From Trichobilharzia szidati (lineage: Eukaryota; Platyhelminthes; Trematoda; Strigeidida; Schistosomatidae), in contig OX235275.1 of NCBI GenBank assembly GCA_944472155.2, positions 53,771,228 through 53,835,227 of the forward strand: DNA of 64,000 bases. Reading direction: 5' to 3'. Shown in pieces: positions 11,708 through 26,700 of this stretch (within the stretch, counting starts at the first letter, position 1; each line of letters starts with the position of its first letter). Position numbers and translations under genes: made by a program. The notes below the pieces were generated by a model. That model made no database searches, was not told the origin of the DNA, and was given only the letters and a program-made list of their open reading frames with translations.

Positions 11708-14700
11708 GTATATAAAGATACGTACAGCAGCGTTTGAAAACAGGACGATGTTTTGAACACGCTGTAAATTGACTGTTAGAATGAAGTCAGTGGCACGCAG
11801 CATTGTACGACAACGTGAAACTTACGGAATCCTTCGAAGTGAAGACAGGAGTAAGACAAGCTGGCTGCCTACTATCGCCAATGATTTTCTTGATTGCAGT
11901 AGATTGGATAATGCGACAAACAGCGGCGGGCAATGAGGAAACAGGCATAAAATGGACTCACACAAAAAACTTGGAGGATCTGGACTTCGCCGATAATATA
12001 TGTCTGATTTCCCACAAACTGGAAGATATGCAAGCGAAAAGCAACAAGTTGGCAGTAGAAGAAGCATCCAGAGAAGATAGGAATTCAGGTGAACATAGAG
12101 AAAACAGAGGTGATGAAGATTCCTGGACAAGAACAACAACAACAGGCAACGATCAGCATAAATGGGAGGAACCTAAAGAGAAACAACCTCTTTTACATAC
12201 CTGGGAAGCATCGTTTCAACTACAGGCGAACGAAACTGACGAGGATACCAAAGTAAGAATCGGAAAAGCAAGACAAGCTTTCATTTCTCTCAAGCCTGTG
12301 TGGAGGTCAACAGCACTGAGCACTCAGCATGAAAAATAAGATCCGGATTTTCAACTCCAATGTAAAGTCAGTTCTACTATACGGATCAGAGACTGGGCCA
12401 GCGCGTCATAAAGAGCATCTCAAACAAACTACAGACCTTTATCAACAGCTAGCTGTCTTCACTCAATACTCAAGATCAGATGGCCGGCCAGAAAAGATCA
12501 GCAACAGAGACCTCTGGGAGCAAACCAACCAGGAACCGATTGTGCAGCAAATAAGCAGGAAGAAATGGAGGTGGATTGGCCATACTCTTAGGAAACCATC
12601 AAGTGACATCACTAGACAAACCATTGCTCCAGTGGAAACCGAAAGGGAAGCGGCGAGTTGGTCGTCAGTGCAAGGGTGACTTGGAGGAGGTCATGTGAAG
12701 AGGAGATGAAGGCGTGTGGGCAGACTTGGAGCCATGTGAAGACTCTAGCAGAGAACCAGACGCAATGGAGATGCGCGGCTGAAGCCTCATTTTTCTCTAG
12801 GAATTAAAGGAAAGAATAATAATAATGAAGTCTGTGAACAGTCTCTTTAATTCATCGAATTCATTCTCCGCTTTAGCCGTACAGTTGCGTTTATGTACAA
12901 TTCCTTTTCACGAAAGAAGATAGCGATAGGAGTGAGGACAAGTTGAATAAAGGTGTTAGAGTTACGCAATCAAATGAGTAGTTTAATGATTAAACTGTAA
13001 TCACCATGCAAATAGAAAAGCAGAAAAATGTAACCTTATGTAATACTTCCAAGAAATCACTATTGACTGGCCGTATTCAGGCAGTTAACTGGGGTTCTTT
13101 TGGGAATCCGTCACCAGTAGGGTACAGCAGGTCGAAGGTGAGGACAGTTACTCATCAAAGGAGACGTTGAGAAGTGGTCACGCTACGACATGGATTGGCA
13201 AAAGTTGAAATTCATAGGTAGGCCATTGGATCGGGTCCCAGTGGCTGAATAGTCTACGATCTAGCTCGCCTTGTAACCTGGAGGTCCCGGTTTAACTTCG
13301 CAATGTGAGTGCTGTTCAGTACTGACAGCTGGTCTTCCAATGGTTCCCTAACCGATGTCAGCTCATTGTGAAATCCTCCAACAAATCAAATAAAAACCAA
13401 CAAACCAATACTTGAGAATTATAAAAGGTTAAGCTGGCAGAAAACAAACTGGTTGTTATCAAGATAGTAGATTTGGATCAGTCACATTCCTTCCCGAATG
13501 CAGAGATCTAGTTTCTCTATCTGAAAAACTAGAGCTTCAGAAAAGCAAAGGAGATGAAAGCGTATTGTTTCAGATAAACAGGCTGCTCTTCTCTGTGTAG
13601 ATTACTTTGAAATAGTGAGGAGTTTGTTAAGATAGAATGGTTTAGGTTGACGAAGTCTCCAATTATCCTACTCTTTATAGAGCCACTTTCGTCTTTCTAC
13701 AACCATGCAGGTTGGTGTTCTTTAACGTTTTTGACAGAATACACATCGAACGACCAGTCAGTCTGCCTCCACAATAACGGGTGAACTCATACATTCACAC
13801 AAAAGTAGTAAGAAACCAGGTCTTGTCCTTCAGGCCGCTAAAGATCAGTAGACAATCGGAAAACCCTACTCTTAGCTTTTCTGAGAAGAAGTTTAATTAA
13901 GAAGATGGTGAAATTCGTCTTTATGAAGTTATCACAGGTTAAGTTTCCTTTGGAATCCAGGTTTGCATAAAGTTACTTTTTTGGTACAACCAACGTTATT
14001 TTACCCTAAACTTTTCGTGTGACAATGGATCTAGATGGGTTTCCACTTTCAATGAAGATTTCATTCAGAAGGTCTAATTCTTCCTCCAGATGCTAGTGGC
14101 AAGGGATTTAATTAAATTTTGGTTTTCGTTCAGTGTGGGTAGCCAGCCTATTGAAACCGATAAGGTGGTATCCCTACGGAAAGATCTTCTTAATATTCTG
14201 TTGGCTTCAGAAATGATATTTTCGACTCGTTTTCCGCCTCAAAAATGAATGAATTATTATTATTACAACTAATCAAGGTCATAATTATTGTTAAAAATGA
14301 TGAAGATGTCTTCCACATACCTTCTACACAGCTGACAATTATCAGCAGTCTACGAGGCTTGCCATGAAACAGTCTGCTAGTAAAGGACACGAGGGAGATG
14401 GTATGGCGATGCCAACCCTTTTCTTTGAAAATGGTGTCACTGAAAGTGAACTGTACATTGAGAGTTCATCTCAGAAGTAGTTTTTTTTCAAATACACTAT
14501 TGATATTTCAGTTCTCAACTGATTTTCCTTTATATATTTGCGTAAAAAATAGACTGACTGTATAGGTGGAACTTTGGTGAAAGTCAGCACCAATGAACAG
14601 ATGACATTGCTTATTTCCGAGTGACCAATTCTTCTAACCGTTACACTTGTACATGAGATCAGTCATGTAGCCAACTAGCTAAGAGGTAACGTCTCTAACT

Positions 14701-17700
14701 AAACAAGTGGGTGATGCCAGTTCGAATCTTAATATCGACATTGATTCTATGAAACTTACAGGTACGACTTGAGGATGAAACCCACTAAACAGGAAGGATA
14801 AGTCGAAGGTCCATGCTGATTGCTTTCAGCTGTCCAACACTGATTCAACTGAGCACCTTGATGGGAGTACTAAATGACAAAATTCAGTTAGCATCACAAA
14901 GGAGTACGCAAAGATAACCATGTTTACCCACCAGTGACCGATCAATATAAACACTGAATACCATTTCGATCATGGTAGCTAACGTGACTGTTATGAATAC
15001 ACACTTCGCCTCCATATTTTCTACTCGTCAACTGGATGTACCAGAGCAATTAAAAAACTAAGGAGCACTAGAAATCTGTTTTGTCCTGGTTTGAGACTCT
15101 TCATCGGTGTGCACCCATGACCTCACAGAAGATCGAACCCAAGACATTCAAGTAACGAGGCCCAGTTTACTGATCATTCAGCGAGTTGGACCAAAATTCA
15201 ATTAGCTATGAATTCTAACTTCTGTTATTTCGTGGTGTATTGCACTACCCTCAGTCAATGCCTCTGAAAAAAATTCACTAAACCTTGGCATATTGGACTC
15301 TGCTGGCTACGACTTTTGAACATCCATCCAGTAACCATCAGTGAGCGACAGATTGACAAAGTTAGAGGTCACAGGTCATTGGATTCCTCTGCATTTGACT
15401 GAATGATTAACAAGCTGGGTTTCATAACCTGAAGGTCTCACGTTCGACCCGTGTTTGAGTCGTGGATATCTACTTCTGAACAGTCCCAACAAAGGAGGAA
15501 ACAGCTGTCCAGGGCAGTATCGTTCACAATCATCTGTGTAGCTAATGTTAGACTTTGACAAAATCTACCAAACAACTGAAAATGAGAGACAATGGCATAA
15601 CCAGTTCTCTTAAAGTGTTTGACTTAATGTCTAGAAGTTATAATCTCAGTGATTCTGCAGCTGAAGCCAGCTCGTGACCAACCTTCAAGTCATTTAAGTC
15701 ATTCTGGATCAGCACTTGACTGGTTACTCACTGCAGTATGACGTCTGCTAAAGTCTGAGCAAAAGTCATCACCAGCAAAGTGAGTGTGAGGAAAAATACT
15801 CGCCAATGATACTGGCTGGTGGTCGCTACTTGTAAAATAAAGGTTCTTGGCTCGAACCCTGGTAAGTGCGGTCGTGAGTGTATTCTGAAACGTCCTTGGA
15901 ATTCAGTGGTTGTCTAAATGATGTCAGTTATTTCATGATGAAGGCCTTTGCGATATCATCAGACTTCATCAACTTGGATATCCAGTTGGTGTTCAGTTGT
16001 TCACTTTGGAAACATATCCAATTCTGAGCCGCCTAAATACAAAATGATAGTAATATCAGTGATCTAAGCCTCAAACTTACTAATTCTTGTAAACTGAAGC
16101 AAGAATCACGTGATTTAAAATCAGAAGACGAGGAGTGATAGTTATTCTTGATCGATTATATTAGGTGATGGTATTATAGTTCGAATCCATAGGAGTTCAA
16201 ATCCCTAAATTATTGAGTTGCTGTAATTCCAAGTGATTAATTAAACCATTACAGACTTTTAAGTCTTGTATAGGGTGTGCAGGATGAATTCTGTCTTAGT
16301 GTAACAATAAGGACGCTATCATAATGCTCGTGCTGAATAGTTAAGATACTGTAATTCGAATAATCCAAGATACACCTTCTCGTCTTATGCTCGATTTGAA
16401 GTGGTATCACCTATGTGAATAATACCTCGTGGCATCTAAACTAAGAAACAGACTTGTAAAAATAAAGAAATGAGTGGGTTAAGAAACATTTTTCTTCAGT
16501 AACTAGACCTGGAGGGGGGATTTCTTTCTTTGACCTCATGAAAACACATTCGTCACTGTGGATAAAGTTTATTTTGATAACATCACACAGTGTTATACAG
16601 TAATATTTACTGATGACCAAGATCAGGAAGAGATCTTTGGTGGGAGCTGTCTGCAAGCCAAAAACTGTAGACAACAATTTACGTCAATGTTTACGTCCCG
16701 AATCGGGGTCATGAGAAGAACAATAACGAGGTTTAACTTTGAGGAACTCACCAACCAATCACAGCAGACTTAACGTCTGCAAATAGGATTCACAGATATA
16801 TGGCTTAACTTTCTGAGAAACGGTTACAAGCAACACAGAATAACCTAAAAACAAGAAAACAGCCTATCAGAAGACGTTGCTTCTCCGCTGACAATAATGT
16901 ACATAAAAATGTATAAATATCTCCTGGTTTTATCAGTGAACGATCTTTTGCCTGGCCCTTGGTTTTTGTCGTAACAGATCGAGGAGGTGTGTCTTTCTTG
17001 TTGACTTTTGGAATTCCATAAAGTTGGGGTGTCTTTGAGCCAAATAGCCTCAACAATTTGAGCATTTAAGCCTCAATAAGTGATTCAGTCTTGAGTCTTC
17101 GGTTTGCTCCGTCATTTTCTTTTCACTGATCGGTATTTTAATTTGAATTAGTCGGATAGGATGATCACCATTTTACTTATGTGGACCTCAAGATTCATGA
17201 GGACGATCCCTCCACCTTTATCCGGACATATCAGCATGATCTCTTTGTTGTTGATTGGTTCTTTCAGCTCTTTAAAGTGTTTCTTGGCTATTATAGATCT
17301 TTCGTTTGGTTTGGTACTTATAAACTTATGACAACTGTCAAGGACTGACGATATGAATCGTTACACGTTCTCTTCAGATGTCGGTACTAAATCGTATGTT
17401 CGATTTGTCAATTTTTCAAATTGAACCTGAGACTGAAGCTTCTGGGTCTCTGGTGATTTTCTCAGAATTTTGGACTTGAGGATAGTGCTTCTAGATGAAG
17501 TGTTGACAGTTCGACGTTTGAAAGAATAAGCACGTATTTTTCTGGGTTGCTTTGGAATGGACACTCAATATTACTGGGTGACTTAGGGTTCTTAATTAAA
17601 TGTGACTTGATCTTATCACACTGTTTCTGTGTGACTTCTTGGACATATTCTTTGAAGTACTGACGTAGTTCTTGATGTATATCGTGGACTTCGTGAACTT

Positions 17701-20700
17701 GCAAGTAGACATTTCGTTCTAGTTCAGGAACACTCGACTCAATGGAATCAATGTTGTTTAGTGTATGGCGCTTTAGCTTTCTGTTACCCAGTTGCAATAT
17801 CATAAAAATCAAGCGGCACATACTAAATATCTCGGTGTCACCTTGTTTAGAAAACCCAAAAACTACTTGTTTTAGTGGTGGCTAATAGTGGATAAGCCTT
17901 TTTATCCTATTCAGGATCGTTGTTTCCTTCACGTTCCTCAGTGGAACATAGGGCCTCAAGCTAGTGGCTTGAAGTTTCTGTAGCAGTGTTTATTTTTACA
18001 GGATGGGGTTGCTAGCCTCATACCCGACCTTTCCTCTTCACCAGCATTATTTCTGGCTTAGCGACGTAAAGCAGTGCGTCGGCCGGGGATCGAACCCTGG
18101 AATCGTTCAGGATCGTTTAGTAGGATGTATCTGCATTCTGCATGAATAATAGTATTCCTAACAAGTCTTGAATCCACCGCCCATCTGTTCAAACGCTAAA
18201 TTGATTCAGGCCTTGTGCTACTGGTATGATATGAAACTATTTGTTCATACTCGGGATTTTCCTTACATTTATATATATATTTATATATATTCTGTGATCA
18301 GTCCAAAACTGTTAGTGACAATCACTTGTAAAGTGTTTATCAGTTAACTGCATTATCTCATTTGATTGATGGCGGCTGACAGTGTTACAAACGGGAGATA
18401 TCTAAAGGAATTCACACATCTCTCACTTATCTAAACAACATCGTTTCAAGTACAGGCAACACTGATGAGGATGTCAAAGTCCATCAAGATCCCATATTAG
18501 TTTGTTTATTAGATGTGTCACACAGTGAAACAGTTTTATTTACTGGATGACACCGATTTGAACACAATTTATTACTGTTCGTAATCATTTCATCAATTAT
18601 AATCACACAACTTCAAAACTTGAGTTTTATAGTTTTCTTTGTTCTCTCCTATTTGTCGTCGTAGGGGTAGTAGAATATTTCAGATGTCCGGGTGGACGGG
18701 TGTTGAATCATTCCTATTACGCGTATTCTCTCTCAGATGATTCGATAAATGAAGCTTATGTTATCAATTTCTTCCTCTACCCTGTGACATTAGATTTCAA
18801 AACTGTAATCCTATCCCATCCTATTATATGGTTGTGTGTAACTGCATGTATTGCTATAGCTGAACTATTCTCTAGATTTCTCATCTTATTCGGGTCAACT
18901 AATCTAGATTTTTCTAGGTTTTTGTGCTCCGCTAGTCTGACTGACTGACTCTGTTGTACTACTTTGACCTTTGTATTTTACCTGACAATCATTGCAGATA
19001 GGGTATTAGATAAACTAAATTGTTTTGTTTTAAAGGCTCAACAAGATCCTTTAACCGACCAGGCTTATTTCTAATTGAGTTTGTGAGGCGGTTTGAATGC
19101 CAGACACTTTTATTCCTGCCTTGTTAAGAATTCTGCGTAAGGTGGTTTTCGAGGTTCTTTCCTTGTATGGAATTACTACTGATGATTTAGATTCTTTATT
19201 GTTGGTGTTGTCTTGCGCATATTTCACATGCACGTCATCATTAATATTAATACTAATTTTTCAAATACTTTGCTGGAATGATTGTCAGGTCAAATGCATA
19301 GGTCAAAGTGGTAGAACAGCGGCAATCAGTCAGACTAACGGAGCGAAATACCTAGCACAATCTAGATTGGTTGACTCGAATAAGATAAGGAATCTAGAGA
19401 ATAGTTCAGCCATAGCACTACATGCAGTCACACGCAACCATACAACAGGATGGGATAGGATGACAGTTTTAAAATCTAGTGTCACAGAGTGGAGGGAGAG
19501 ATTGGTAATGGGAGCTTTGTTTATAGAATCAACTACGAACCAACACGTGTAATAGGAATGATTCAATACCTGTCCCAGATATCTCAAAAATTCTACTACC
19601 CCTACGACGACAAATAAGAGATAGAACAAAGAAAACTATAAAACTCAAGTTTCAAAGTCATGTGATTGTAAGTGATGATATGATTATGAACAGTAATAAA
19701 ATTTTGTTCGAAATGTCATCGAGTAAATAATACTATTTCGCTCACTTTGAGTGATACATCTAATAAACAAACTAATATGGAATTATTTACTACCACAGTG
19801 CCCAAACTTTACACATTCATCAATTAGGATGTTTGAAGCAAGACACACCTTCATTACTCCGAAATCAATGTGTAAATCTTATGAACTCAACATGAGGAAT
19901 AAGACGTCGATCCTTAAAACCAATTTCAAATCAGCCACTGTTTCCATGTATATTTCAGAAACTTTGAGTACTCATTTTCAACTGGTCACCGTTTACTTTT
20001 ACCTACGGCTACTTTCGCTCACTACCGAGGGTCAAATGGCCAACTGGAAAAAATAAGTGATGAGGAACTCCGACAGGCAACAAACCAATCAAGAACCCAT
20101 TGTTCAACTACTATGCCTGAGAAAATGGAAACGGTTTGAAGGCATGCTGAAGAGACTGTTAAGTGACTGGAGGCTCAATAGGTCCTGGAGTGGATGGGAA
20201 GTGAATGGGAAACGACCATTTGGGCCTGTGTGCTAGGGGGAAAATGAAACTGTGCTGCTAGGCGACACCAGTAAGGTGTATTCACGGATAAATTTGAACA
20301 GTTAACTAACTTGAATACTTCTTGTGATTAAGAATTTTTAGCTTCTTTAAGGCTTAATGGTTCTAGTTATAATTTAATTAATATTCCCAATTGTTTTCTT
20401 TTCAGGTGATCGACAAAAATCTCTCAGAAATTATGTACAAATTGATTCACAGTATGAAATTGTAATGAGGTCGTCTACTGAATTCAACTTTCAGAAGAGT
20501 AAGAAATAGTTTTTGATCTATTCAATCAATGCATTTATACTTTTTAGAGTAATCCTTTCATATGACCATCAATTCAATGTCACTAACGTTGTTTACAGGA
20601 TTTTCATCATGAGCTGACATTAGTCAGAGAACCATTGGAAAACCTGGAAGTACTGGACACCTGTTTCGTTGCAATTTGGGGCTCTTCATCAGTACGCACC

Positions 20701-23700
20701 CACAGGGATTCGAACTAAGGACTTAATGGTATACGAGCTTGCCTTGTAACCAGGAGGTCCTGGGTTCGAACTATGTTGGTGTGGTGGGTGCGTACTGTTG
20801 AAGAGTCCCAAACTAGGACGAAACAGCTGTCCAGTACTCTCAAGTTTTCCAATGTTTCTCTAACTAATGTCAGCTAATTATGAAAATCCTGTAACCAATC
20901 AAATCCCTACAAACCAACACTTGAATATCATTAACGTTGTGTTTATCCTCCGTATAAAGCAAGACTACCCCACTGTTCGTCAGCCAACAATAAAACGTCT
21001 GTATAGCTCACTGTACTGAAACGTAGAGTGTATTGCGACAGAGTGAATTTGTACAGCCGAAATGTATTTTCTGAGAGCAGTGAAAATGTTGACAGGGGAA
21101 TTTGTACAGAAGATTTGTAACTCAGACGGATGTTTGTTAGCAGAGTAGCCTGTTGCTTATCCTGTTTTGGTGGGTTGGAGGATTTCATCATGAGCTGACA
21201 TCAGTCAAAAAACCATTGAACAAACAGCTGGGAGTACTGGACAGATGTTTCGTCAGCCCAGTTTGGGACTCTTCATCAGCTCGCACCTGCCGGGTTCGAA
21301 CCCATTACTTTATTGTCACAATGCGAGCTAGCTCGTAGACCATTAAGGCACCTTTTTAGCTAACTGCTTGATCATCAGTATCGAGCTGAAGAGGCAGCTG
21401 TTGATGAATGAATGCAGCAGGCCGCTAAAGAGGCTTCCAGTGACACTTGAGACAAGCTTCTGAACTATTTAGAAGCACTGACTGAAATGATAATAGTGCT
21501 GAAAATCCGTATGTTGTTCTTTATGCTCGAAATAGTATTCTACAACTGAAGCTATCACAACACATTCAAAATTAAACATCGATGTTTATAATAATCTCAC
21601 ATAGTTTGTTGCGGTCGGCAGTCAGCCATCCATCTTTGTTCCATGATTAAAAAAGGCACTATTCAGCAAAGCATATCTGTGACCCGTCATGGAAGTGGTA
21701 CCCTTCTAGGAGACTTGGGCTACGCCATACACCGCTTCAATCAGTGGCATCACCACTGCTCTACTCTGGTTCACAATCGTCTTCTTGAAAGACAAGAAAT
21801 CGTTATCATCGCTGATTACTTTAAGGTTACTAGTGTCATGTTTCTGGTCCTTTGTGTTAACACTCAATGAACTGCAGTTATCGATGTAGGCCACTCGTTA
21901 TTGAAGATACGCCTTGCTTGCAGATGTCAACAAGAACGAGACCTGGTTTCAAAGCCTACCTCCAAATGTCTCAGAAATATTTAATATATTGATTAATCCC
22001 ACATTGGTGTCTACCGTTTAAACCGAGAGATAAGATTCAGGCGGCGCCAAGACTAATGCAGGACCTGACACTATAAACACACCATTAACCAATCACATAG
22101 ACTTGCTTTCTTATCCAGAAATGAAGGTGGTGAATACCTTGAAACGATGTTTTAAGTGCTAACCCATCCGTGTAATTAATTCCCAGAAAAAACATGTTTC
22201 CATACAAATTTAATTTTAAACAAAAATAAAAGCTTTGGCGCCCAGTCTTGTGACAGAATAAATGAACATGTGAACATTCGTATCGGGTATTTAAGTGAAC
22301 ATCACTTAATCTGTTGTCTTTTAATTTTAAAACAACTTTACATACCACTAATTACAAAATAAAAAATTACACATTATTATAATTATTTTTAATTTCGTTT
22401 ATTCTTTTTGATACATAAAAGTTTAATTATAGTAAAGGTTTTTGAATATGTAAGAATAAAATCAAATGCGTGAAATTACTAACTGCTACTACTACTGATC
22501 AACGCGCAAAAACGATCACAGTAGCAGTGGTGCGACATATCGTTGCAAATCATGGTGTGCCAAAAGCGATATTGACAGACCAAGGTCCGTGTTTTGAAAG
22601 CGGAGTTTAAAGTCCGGCTGCAAGAGTTAGGTATCAAGAAAATTAGAACAACACCATATCATCCACAAACAAACGGACTGATGGAGAGAAATAACCTCAC
22701 CCTGAAAGAGTGGCTGGCTACAAAGGGCGGTAACTGGGAGACAGAGCTTCCACTGATTCTGCTAGCTTATCGTGCGTCCGCGCAAGAAACGACGAAGAAA
22801 GCACCGTTTCAGTTGATGTATGGGAGGAAACCACGACTACCGATACATAACAAGACCTGGCCCCTCCATCAGCATTGGAGTATGACGAGATGGCGGACGG
22901 AGTGGAAAGAAGCCATCAACAACGTAAAACGAAAGCAGAAAGTGGACGCTGTGAAAGCCGAACTGAGGGTAAAAAAGAAGTACCCAGCATTCGAGATCGG
23001 AGATCAAGTCAAATGTAGAGATAGGCGAAAAACCGGCGGATACGTGCCAGGGTCGCGGAAACTGCTACCAAAGTTGGAAGGACAATACACGGTCACCGCG
23101 AGACTGGGGCACGTATATATCATCAAAAATGCAAACAGAGAGAAGCATGTGAACATCAGCGAGCTCCAGAAATGGATAGAGCGAGACAAGCCAACGATGA
23201 CGCTAGCACCAAGAAGATCAAGCCGACTTCAGTCCAAACTATTTGACGGGGGACGAGTGTGGTGAGAGCTGTCTACTAGCCAATTGGTTGACAGTAATTG
23301 AGGTCAATGTTTATGTATCAAATATTAGTCATGTTGTGGCGAGAGATGCTTGCTAGCCAAATTGGTTGACAGTAATTGAGGTCAATGTTAGTCAGGTGAA
23401 AACAAGGTCAAGATGGACAGGCGGATACAGTTAACATATAGATGAACTGACACAGCCACAAGAGACGCAAAGTTATTTTTGTGTGAGAAACAACCAATCA
23501 ACAGACTGTATTTTCTACTAACATTAACCTACAATAATGTACATCAAAATCTATAAATACGTGTTGATTTTCCGTAATAAACGTTCTGTTGCCTGGCCCT
23601 TGTCTTCTGTTGTTACACTAGTGCCACCTACTTACTAGTGTCCTCCCCTCAGTGAGATCATCGTAGACAGGTAATGATTAGCTGTCACGTAAGTGAATGA

Positions 23701-26700
23701 TGCCTATGTAGTCTGACTGTTATCACACAGAATGCCCATTGATTTCGGTATTTCCGTCTGAACGCAACAAACAAATCGATACGTTCTTCTGTATAACTTA
23801 CAAAATTTCCACGAGTAATGCAGGGTGAAAAATGAATACCTCACTAGCCAACCATTATCTTGCGACAGTAAGTTGGTTCACGTTTATCGGGCAACTTACT
23901 TTCAAGTGCAGTCAAAATTCGACAAATACTCTCCACATATCAACTCTAACTGCATGTATACAAACGTACAGGCATCTGCAGGGGTAGTTACATTGGAAGA
24001 ACAGAAAGAAAGGCACATCATTGATTTTCTGAACATGTATCAAAAAGCCTACATCTCAGGGAAAAGTCGCTATCAGTAGTGCTATTACCAGGCATTTCAT
24101 CTATATGTGTTGTCAGGTGAGCATCACGAATGCCTAGGCAATCTCCATCAAACCCCTGAAACCCAATTTATGCATTTAGAAAGAAGGCATTATCAGTTTT
24201 TCCTTGCCTTGGTAACCAGATGTCTTATTGTTATGCCACACCAGTAGTCCTACAGGCATAAGTCGCCCTTTCTTTGATAGCTTAAGAGGGTATCCTTTCT
24301 TCCAATTGGTAGGCACCTCTCCTTCCTTGATATAAGAAAAAAACTTGTTTACTGTGGTAGAGTGTAATTCCATTATGGGTAAATTTTATTTTGATAAAGT
24401 CTCGCAGTGTTATACAGTAATATTTACTGGTGACGTTTCGAACACAATTTATTGCTTTCCTTCCTTCCAAACGTTTTACAAACGCTAGAGCGACAATATA
24501 TAAGTCATAGGAAAGGGTAGTACTTACAAAATTAGTTGAAAAATTATTCGAATAAGTATCAATATTGGAAATAGATTGTCCATGGAGAGATATTCTGATC
24601 AACTATCCTCTCACGGTCGTCCGTTGTCAATCGCAATCATTGTGAATTTGAGGGAGACAAGAAGTTTTTAAAAACTTTATGCAATTCTTCCCATTAATAA
24701 ACTTGAACAAAGCAAGAACAACAATTGTACCAGGATAATATGAGCTCAATATGAGCTCAACTGGTTACAACCTGAACGATAAAGAATATGAATTACATTA
24801 CATTGAAGATTTGAACATACTTTTCCACGATCACAAGGAGTAATTGATTGGTAGGAAGTAAAAGTAACATTAGTCCGGAATGATTTAACTAATTAAGAGT
24901 TACAAACACTGACTATTTATAGAATAATTAGACAATTAGGCTTGGAAACAAAAAGAGCTGCATATATATATATATAGCTAGAAAGAGAATAACAAAAAGG
25001 TAGATTACGTAACTAAAGAAAATGTTTTATCTAATAGCCAACAGAAAAAAAGAAAGAGAAAAGAACAAGATAGGGCGAGTCATGTTTAGATGAGAGAGTA
25101 GAGTTTACTGAACAAGAAAAAGGGTGACTCATACAAGTTGTATATTTTGTTATCACCAGGGTAGTGCAAGATTCATCACTGTCTCTTTCTGCGAACATAG
25201 ATTTGGTCTAAGTCCTTTGATAGCAATTGCTTCAGCAAAGCGTAGCAAGTTAGGTTTCTTTTGCTTGTTGATTATTTTCAATGACTTCAAGTTGTCTACA
25301 TTATGACCAGTGTCTAATAGATGACGCGCAATTGCACTGTTTAATACTTGTGGACCTTTCAGTCTCAGGTTCTTTGGTATGTATTGAGAAATGCGGGCAA
25401 TAACCCTTCTCTGTGTTCTTCCGATGTATGTGCTTTGGCTATTAGATAAAACATTTTCTTTAGTTACGTAATCTACCTTTTTGTTATTCTCTTTCTAGCT
25501 ATATATATATATATATGCAGCTCTTTTTGTTTCCAAGCCTAATTGTCTAATTATTCTATAAATAGTCAGTGTTTGTAACTCTTAATTAGTTAAATCATTC
25601 CGGACTAATGTTACTTTTACTTCCTACCAATCAATTACTCCTTGTGATCGTGGAAAAGTATGTTCAAATCTTCAATGTAATGTAATTCATATTTTTTATC
25701 GTTCAGGTTGTAACCAGTTGGGAAGAATCCTCGAAATAATAAAAGATGAGCTCATATTATCCTGGTACAATTGTTGTTCTTGCTTTGTTCAAGAAGTTTT
25801 TTAATCGATAGTGAGATTATTTGAGGTTGTCTTGGGTAGACAGACTCTTATTCCTGTATATCATTCCTATTCTCTTAGGTTTTCACTGGACATCTCAGTT
25901 CTGCCCTGTTCTCTGAAACCTTTTTTCCTCATTTCTTCCTCACACGAACTTCAATATACCAGTCTCAATCTCGAACACACACGCCCAACTCGTCTTTTTC
26001 CGTTAACGTTCCATCCCGGAGCGTTCTTGATACGTGATGTTAATCGAATTCACTCACTTTGAAAATGCTTTCGGTAGTGGGACGTAATTTATGAAGTGTT
26101 TCGCAGCTACAGAGTTCTGTAACCAAGCTTTCTAGTAGAGTGTCTTAAATTTCTTCTTATATCTGCTGCCGGTTATACTTCAGTAGTCAGAGTGAGTAAT
26201 GATGCTCTTTGGGGGACCTCGAACGCAATGACAACCATTTTAACTGCCTAAACACAAAATAGTCTTTGTGGAAAACGGTTCCATCTGCTGGCTTCTACCT
26301 TCAGTAGGAATATCATGACTCAACAGTGAGGAAGGTATATTCAGATGATGGACCCCTTATCCCTATTCATCGCTAACCAACTAAAGTACATTTGAAATTC
26401 AACTGTCAATCACTCAACAGGAATACATTCAAATGCTAATTACATCCTTGTTTTGATTGAAATAATACATTAAAATTCAAGTTCACATATAGATTTTGAA
26501 AGGATAACATTTTTACACAGAGGTATCACTTTATGGCATTTATCAATCAGTTAACCTGCCTATCATTAAAACTGAAGTGTTCCACTTGTGTACAGGTAGC
26601 TAAACATTCAATTTTCCAGTGAATATATCCAAGTGTAGCGAATAATCTCAGAGTTGTATTCAATGTATTTATTTGTTCAACATAAAGCTATAAAATATGT

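Noticed and set aside
11822..12142. 106-codon minus-strand reading with many Leu and Ser
   Set aside because: Antisense shadow of the RTE reverse transcriptase fragment at 11790-12830.
22594..23265. Host gene derived from integrase (domesticated)
   Set aside because: The start is frameshifted and the frame runs into an LTR, so it is a retroelement relic.
24960..25520. CRISPR-like or satellite array
   Set aside because: Only two inverted copies with TA microsatellites are present; there are no direct repeats with regular spacers.
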